Below are positions 61,032 through 64,000 of a stretch of DNA of 64,000 nt, piece after piece; within the stretch, counting starts at the first letter, position 1, and every line of letters starts with the position of its first letter. The stretch comes from Allobosea sp. GTDB taxonomy: Bacteria > Pseudomonadota > Alphaproteobacteria > Rhizobiales > Beijerinckiaceae. The translations under genes and the position numbers were made by a program. The stretch is from contig NZ_JAFKFX010000042.1 in NCBI RefSeq assembly GCF_017308075.1, positions 20,672 to 84,671 of the forward strand. The letters run 5' to 3'. The notes under the pieces were generated by a model. The model ran no database searches. It was not told the origin of the DNA and saw nothing but the letters and a program-made list of their open reading frames with translations.

Positions 61032-62255
61032 ATGGATGCGCGATCAAAACAGCCGAGCCTGGCCGGTAGCAAGCCGAAGAAAACAAGCGTCTTCGGCCGG
61101 CGAGCCGTCCGGCGTGCCCTTGCGGGCATCGGGATCATCGTCACGCTTTTCGGTGCCGGCGTCGTCTACAGCAACCGTCCGGTCGAAGTCGAAACGGTCC
61201 GGCCCGAACGCGAGGTCCCGATCCGCGTGTTCGGGCTGGGCACGGTCGAGGCGCGGGTGACGTCGAAGGTCGGCTTCGAGGTCGGAGCCGCGCTGGCGGA
61301 ACTTCACGCGGATCATGGCGACCAGGTTCGTAAGGGGCAGGTTCTGGCCCGGCTCAGTCTCGGCGAGCAGGAGGCCAAGATGGCAAAGGCACGTGCCGCA
61401 CTCCGGATCGCCGAAGTCAGTATCGAGCGGGCGGACGCGAATCTGGAGAAGACGCGTGCCGTTCTGGCGCAAAGGCAGGTTGCCAATCGGCGCCGGCAGG
61501 AGCTCGCCGGACGCAGCATCGTGTCGGAGCAGTCGGCCGAAGAGTCGGCCCGCGACGAGGCCGTCGCCAAGGCGGACGTCACTGTTGCCGAAAGCGAGGT
61601 CGCGAGCAGCAGGGCACAGCTGGTGGACGCCCGGGCGCAAGTCCAGTTCGAAGAGACCTTGCTGGGACACCGGACATTGACGGCGCCCTATGATGCGATC
61701 GTCATCGAACGGCACAAGGAACTGGGCACCGTCGTCAAGGCCGGCGATCCGATCTTCACCCTGATCGCAAACGACAGCTACTGGGGGCTTGCCTATGTCG
61801 ACGAGGCGCGTGCCGGCTTCATCGCCGAAGGCCAGCGGGTGCAGGCCCGCTTGCGTTCACGCCCGCAGGACGTCTTCACCGGCAAGGTGGTCCGTATCGG
61901 ACTTGAAAGCGACCGCAGCACCGAGGAGCGGCGCGTGTTCATCAAAGGCGATAATCCGCCGGCCCGCGTCTTCCTGGGAGAGCAGGTGGAATTCCTGATC
62001 ACGGCGGCGACGCTCGCCGAGGCGCTCCTGGTTCCGGAGGCCGCCGTCCATGGCTACAACGGGCATGAAGGCACGGTCTGGACGGTCGAGGATGGTCGGC
62101 TGAACCGGCGGCTCGTCAGGTTCCGTCACCGTGCCGAAGATTCGCGCCTCGAGATCGTCGGTGGGGTGCCTGAGCGCGCGCAGGTGGTCGCGCGACTCGC
62201 GCCGGGCCTGCGGGTCGGGCGCCAGGCACGGATCAGCGAGGTCAAGGGGCCGTGA
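61032..62255 (+). CDS. Periplasmic adaptor (HlyD/MacA-like) of an efflux system
   Basis: A 407-aa membrane-fusion protein. One N-terminal helix (ALAGIGIIVTLFGAGVVYSN), lipoyl half (FEVGAALAELHADHGDQVRK), a long coiled-coil hairpin (~residues 110-215), the second lipoyl half (TLTAPYDAIVIERHKELGTV) and a beta-barrel (VQARLRSRPQDVFTGKVVRI). It overlaps the permease gene by GTGA, giving a MacAB-type tripartite export set. Confidence 0.9.
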   Translation: MDARSKQPSLAGSKPKKTSVFGRRAVRRALAGIGIIVTLFGAGVVYSNRPVEVETVRPEREVPIRVFGLGTVEARVTSKVGFEVGAALAELHADHGDQVRKGQVLARLSLGEQEAKMAKARAALRIAEVSIERADANLEKTRAVLAQRQVANRRRQELAGRSIVSEQSAEESARDEAVAKADVTVAESEVASSRAQLVDARAQVQFEETLLGHRTLTAPYDAIVIERHKELGTVVKAGDPIFTLIANDSYWGLAYVDEARAGFIAEGQRVQARLRSRPQDVFTGKVVRIGLESDRSTEERRVFIKGDNPPARVFLGEQVEFLITAATLAEALLVPEAAVHGYNGHEGTVWTVEDGRLNRRLVRFRHRAEDSRLEIVGGVPERAQVVARLAPGLRVGRQARISEVKGP

Positions 62256-63430
62256 ACCTCGCCTATCGCGACATCAGACATGGCTTCGGGCGCTTCATCC
62301 TGACCTGTATCGGGCTTGGGCTCCTGCTCGGCGTCGTGCTCGCCATGATCGGTATCTATCGCGGGCTTGTCGTCGATGCACTGACCATCGCCCGGGCTCC
62401 CGCCGTCGATCTGTGGGTCGTCGAGGCCAATACGCGCGGTCCCTTCGCCGAGGCCTCGCGGATACCCGGCGACGTCCGTGACGCCGTCGCGCGCATAGCC
62501 GGTGTGAAATCGGCAGGCGGCATCACCTATCAGACGGTCGAAACCGAGCATCTGGGCGCCAAGCTCCGGCTCTATGTCATCGGCTATGAGCCGGCGCGCC
62601 CCGGGGGGCCGCCGGAGGTCGTCGCCGGGCGCGGGATCACGCGCAGCCATTACGAGATGGTGGCTGATCAAAGCACCGGCCTGACGCTCGGCGATCGCCT
62701 CCATGTCGGCCGGAACACGTATTCGGTCGTGGGGTTGACGCGCCACCAGGTCAGCTCCGGCGGCGATCCGGCCGTGTATATCACCCTGGCGGATGCCCAG
62801 AAGCTGCAGTTCGACCTCGCACCGCCCGCTATACGTATCCAGCAGGCGCGCGGTGCCATCGCAGCGAGCCGCGACACCGTGAACGCCGTCGTGGCACGGC
62901 TGCAGCCCAATGCTTCTCCCGAAGCGGTGGCAGAAGCCGTCCGCCGCTGGAAACACCAGACTGCGATCACGCAGGAGGCCCAGGAGCAGATCCTGATCCG
63001 CTCCCTGGTCGACCGCGCCAGGCGTCAGATCGGCCTCTTCACCTCGCTCCTGCTCGTCGTATCCGCCGTGATCATCGCCCTGATCATCTACACCATGACC
63101 ATGGAGAAGACGAAGCAGATCGCCACGCTGAAACTGATCGGCGCCCCGGACAGAACCATCATCGGGATGATCGTTCAGCAGGCGCTGGCGCTTGGTCTCA
63201 TCGGATTTTCCATCGGTGCAACGCTGATCGCCGGCATCAGCGACCATTTTCCGCGCCGCGTGATCCTCGAAGCCGACAACATGTTCGCGCTCGGCCTCGT
63301 CGTGGTGGTCGTGTGCCTGATCGCGAGTGGCCTCGGGGTTCGCGCAGCGCTCCGGGTGGACCCCGCGACCGCATTGGGGACAAGCATTTCGGCGAAGGCG
63401 AGACGCGCGTGGATGCGCTTCGCGATGTGA
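62252..63430 (+). CDS. MacB/FtsX-type ABC permease
   Basis: A 392-aa permease read from GTG 62252. One N-terminal helix (FILTCIGLGLLLGVVLAMIG), a large periplasmic domain and three C-terminal helices (LFTSLLLVVSAVIIALIIYT, ALALGLIGFSIGATLIAGIS, LGLVVVVVCLIASGLGVRAA). The conserved MEKTKQIATLKLIGAPDRTI loop contacts the ATPase. The C-terminus after VDPATALG reads into sequence that also encodes the next gene. Confidence 0.9.
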   Translation: MNLAYRDIRHGFGRFILTCIGLGLLLGVVLAMIGIYRGLVVDALTIARAPAVDLWVVEANTRGPFAEASRIPGDVRDAVARIAGVKSAGGITYQTVETEHLGAKLRLYVIGYEPARPGGPPEVVAGRGITRSHYEMVADQSTGLTLGDRLHVGRNTYSVVGLTRHQVSSGGDPAVYITLADAQKLQFDLAPPAIRIQQARGAIAASRDTVNAVVARLQPNASPEAVAEAVRRWKHQTAITQEAQEQILIRSLVDRARRQIGLFTSLLLVVSAVIIALIIYTMTMEKTKQIATLKLIGAPDRTIIGMIVQQALALGLIGFSIGATLIAGISDHFPRRVILEADNMFALGLVVVVVCLIASGLGVRAALRVDPATALGTSISAKARRAWMRFAM

Positions 63431-64000
63431 GCCTGGACGTCTACCCGCGCGAGGTCGTCGCCTTGCTCGGCCCTTCCGGCTCCGGGAAGACGACGCTCCT
63501 CAACATCATCGGCTGCATTCTCGATGCATCCTCGGGCGCGATGGCGCTCGACGGCGAGACGGTGCTGAGCGAGGGACGATGGCTGAAAACCAATCTCAGG
63601 CAGCTCAGGCTTCACAAGATCGGCTTCATCTTCCAGTTCCACAACCTGATCCCGTTTCTCGACGCGACCGACAATGTGGCTCTCGTGCTGCAACTGGCCG
63701 GGGAAGAAGCGGGCGTGGCCCGGGCGCGAGCGATCGAGTTGCTCGACTATCTCGAGGTCGGGCACAGGCGGAATGCGATGCCCGCCAAGCTGTCGGGCGG
63801 CGAGGCGCAGCGTGTTGCCATCGCGCGCGCCCTGGCCAATCGGCCGCGCGTCATTCTCGCCGACGAGCCGACCGCAGCACTCGACTCGAAACGCGCCGGG
63901 ATCGTCATGGACCTGCTGCGCAAGGTCGCTGTCGAGCAGGAGGCCGCGATCATCGTCGTCACCCATGACGAGAAGATATTCGACTGGTTCGACCGCAAAT
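63373..64000 (+). CDS. MacB-type ABC ATPase, partial at window edge
   Basis: The frame reads [20 protein letters not shown] onward with Walker [14 protein letters not shown]-loop [13 protein letters not shown], signature [15 protein letters not shown], Walker [14 protein letters not shown] and VTHDEKIF; it runs off the window. The expected first beta-strand (~10 residues before KHFG) and a normal start codon are missing: upstream in frame there is only non-family sequence overlapping the permease end. The start given is an ATT and is a placeholder. Confidence 0.8.
   Translation, partial: MGDKHFGEGETRVDALRDVSLDVYPREVVALLGPSGSGKTTLLNIIGCILDASSGAMALDGETVLSEGRWLKTNLRQLRLHKIGFIFQFHNLIPFLDATDNVALVLQLAGEEAGVARARAIELLDYLEVGHRRNAMPAKLSGGEAQRVAIARALANRPRVILADEPTAALDSKRAGIVMDLLRKVAVEQEAAIIVVTHDEKIFDWFDRK

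Noticed and set aside
1-64000. CRISPR arrays or rRNA genes
   Set aside because: No regularly spaced repeat units of CRISPR type and no rRNA-like sequence was seen; the only short-period arrays are those listed.

Overview
This window looks like a chromosome segment of a GC-rich alphaproteobacterium, most likely Hyphomicrobiales (Rhizobiales; a Bosea-like organism is my guess). The evidence is the base composition, DUF1236 and DUF2271 proteins, CysB- and GcvA-type regulators, densely packed ABC transporter operons, and an Irr-box-like palindrome typical of rhizobial iron control. No rRNA, tRNA or CRISPR array was found.

Layout. (1) 1-4.8 kb: stress and housekeeping genes: a large-subunit catalase, several small hydrophilic proteins, and a transglutaminase-like protease. 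(2) 5.0-6.2 kb: a truncated IS21-family element (istA tail plus intact istB) ending in a 34-bp perfect palindrome. (3) about 6.2-17 kb: a mosaic integrative element. It has a tyrosine integrase and an AlpA-like HTH protein at the left, then phage-type DUF669, XRE, P27 small terminase, truncated tape-measure and cold-shock genes, many tiny proteins and a lipocalin. At the right are an iteron-like repeat array and a RepA-like AAA ATPase. A 17-bp direct repeat (6264-6280 and 16973-16989) flanks it and is a candidate att pair. (4) 17-18.5 kb: two small secreted proteins.

(5) 19-40 kb: a sulfur-acquisition region. It holds cysK; an OsmC-SsuA-SsuC-SsuB-type uptake operon that runs on into copC and a CopD-cytochrome c fusion; a GNAT; and a CysB-like regulator. 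A nine-gene run follows: two flavin-dependent (LLM) monooxygenases, M20 deacetylase, GNAT, fused amino-acid ABC permease-ATPase, two periplasmic binding proteins, a sarcosine-oxidase-like flavoenzyme, and a PatB/MalY C-S lyase. A convergent flavin reductase completes it. Together these resemble the N-acetylation / flavin monooxygenation / deacetylation route for recovering cysteine from S-alkylated cysteines.

(6) 40-48 kb (minus strand): a ten-gene operon led by a GntR/FCD regulator with a palindromic operator over its own ribosome-binding site. It encodes ureidoglycolate lyase, PuuE-type allantoinase, a polar amino-acid ABC transporter, an epimerase, an SDR and an alpha/beta hydrolase. A divergent LysR/arginase-family ureohydrolase pair lies next to it. 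The whole suggests ureide or guanidino compound use. (7) 50-60 kb: metals and redox. There is a P1B-4 metal ATPase behind a perfect Irr-box-like palindrome, a two-component system, and a PepSY / cytochrome b561 / DUF2271 / PepSY-flavodoxin reductase / ApbE cluster. (8) 60-64 kb: a TauE/SafE permease and a MacAB-like adaptor-permease-ATPase set cut by the window edge.
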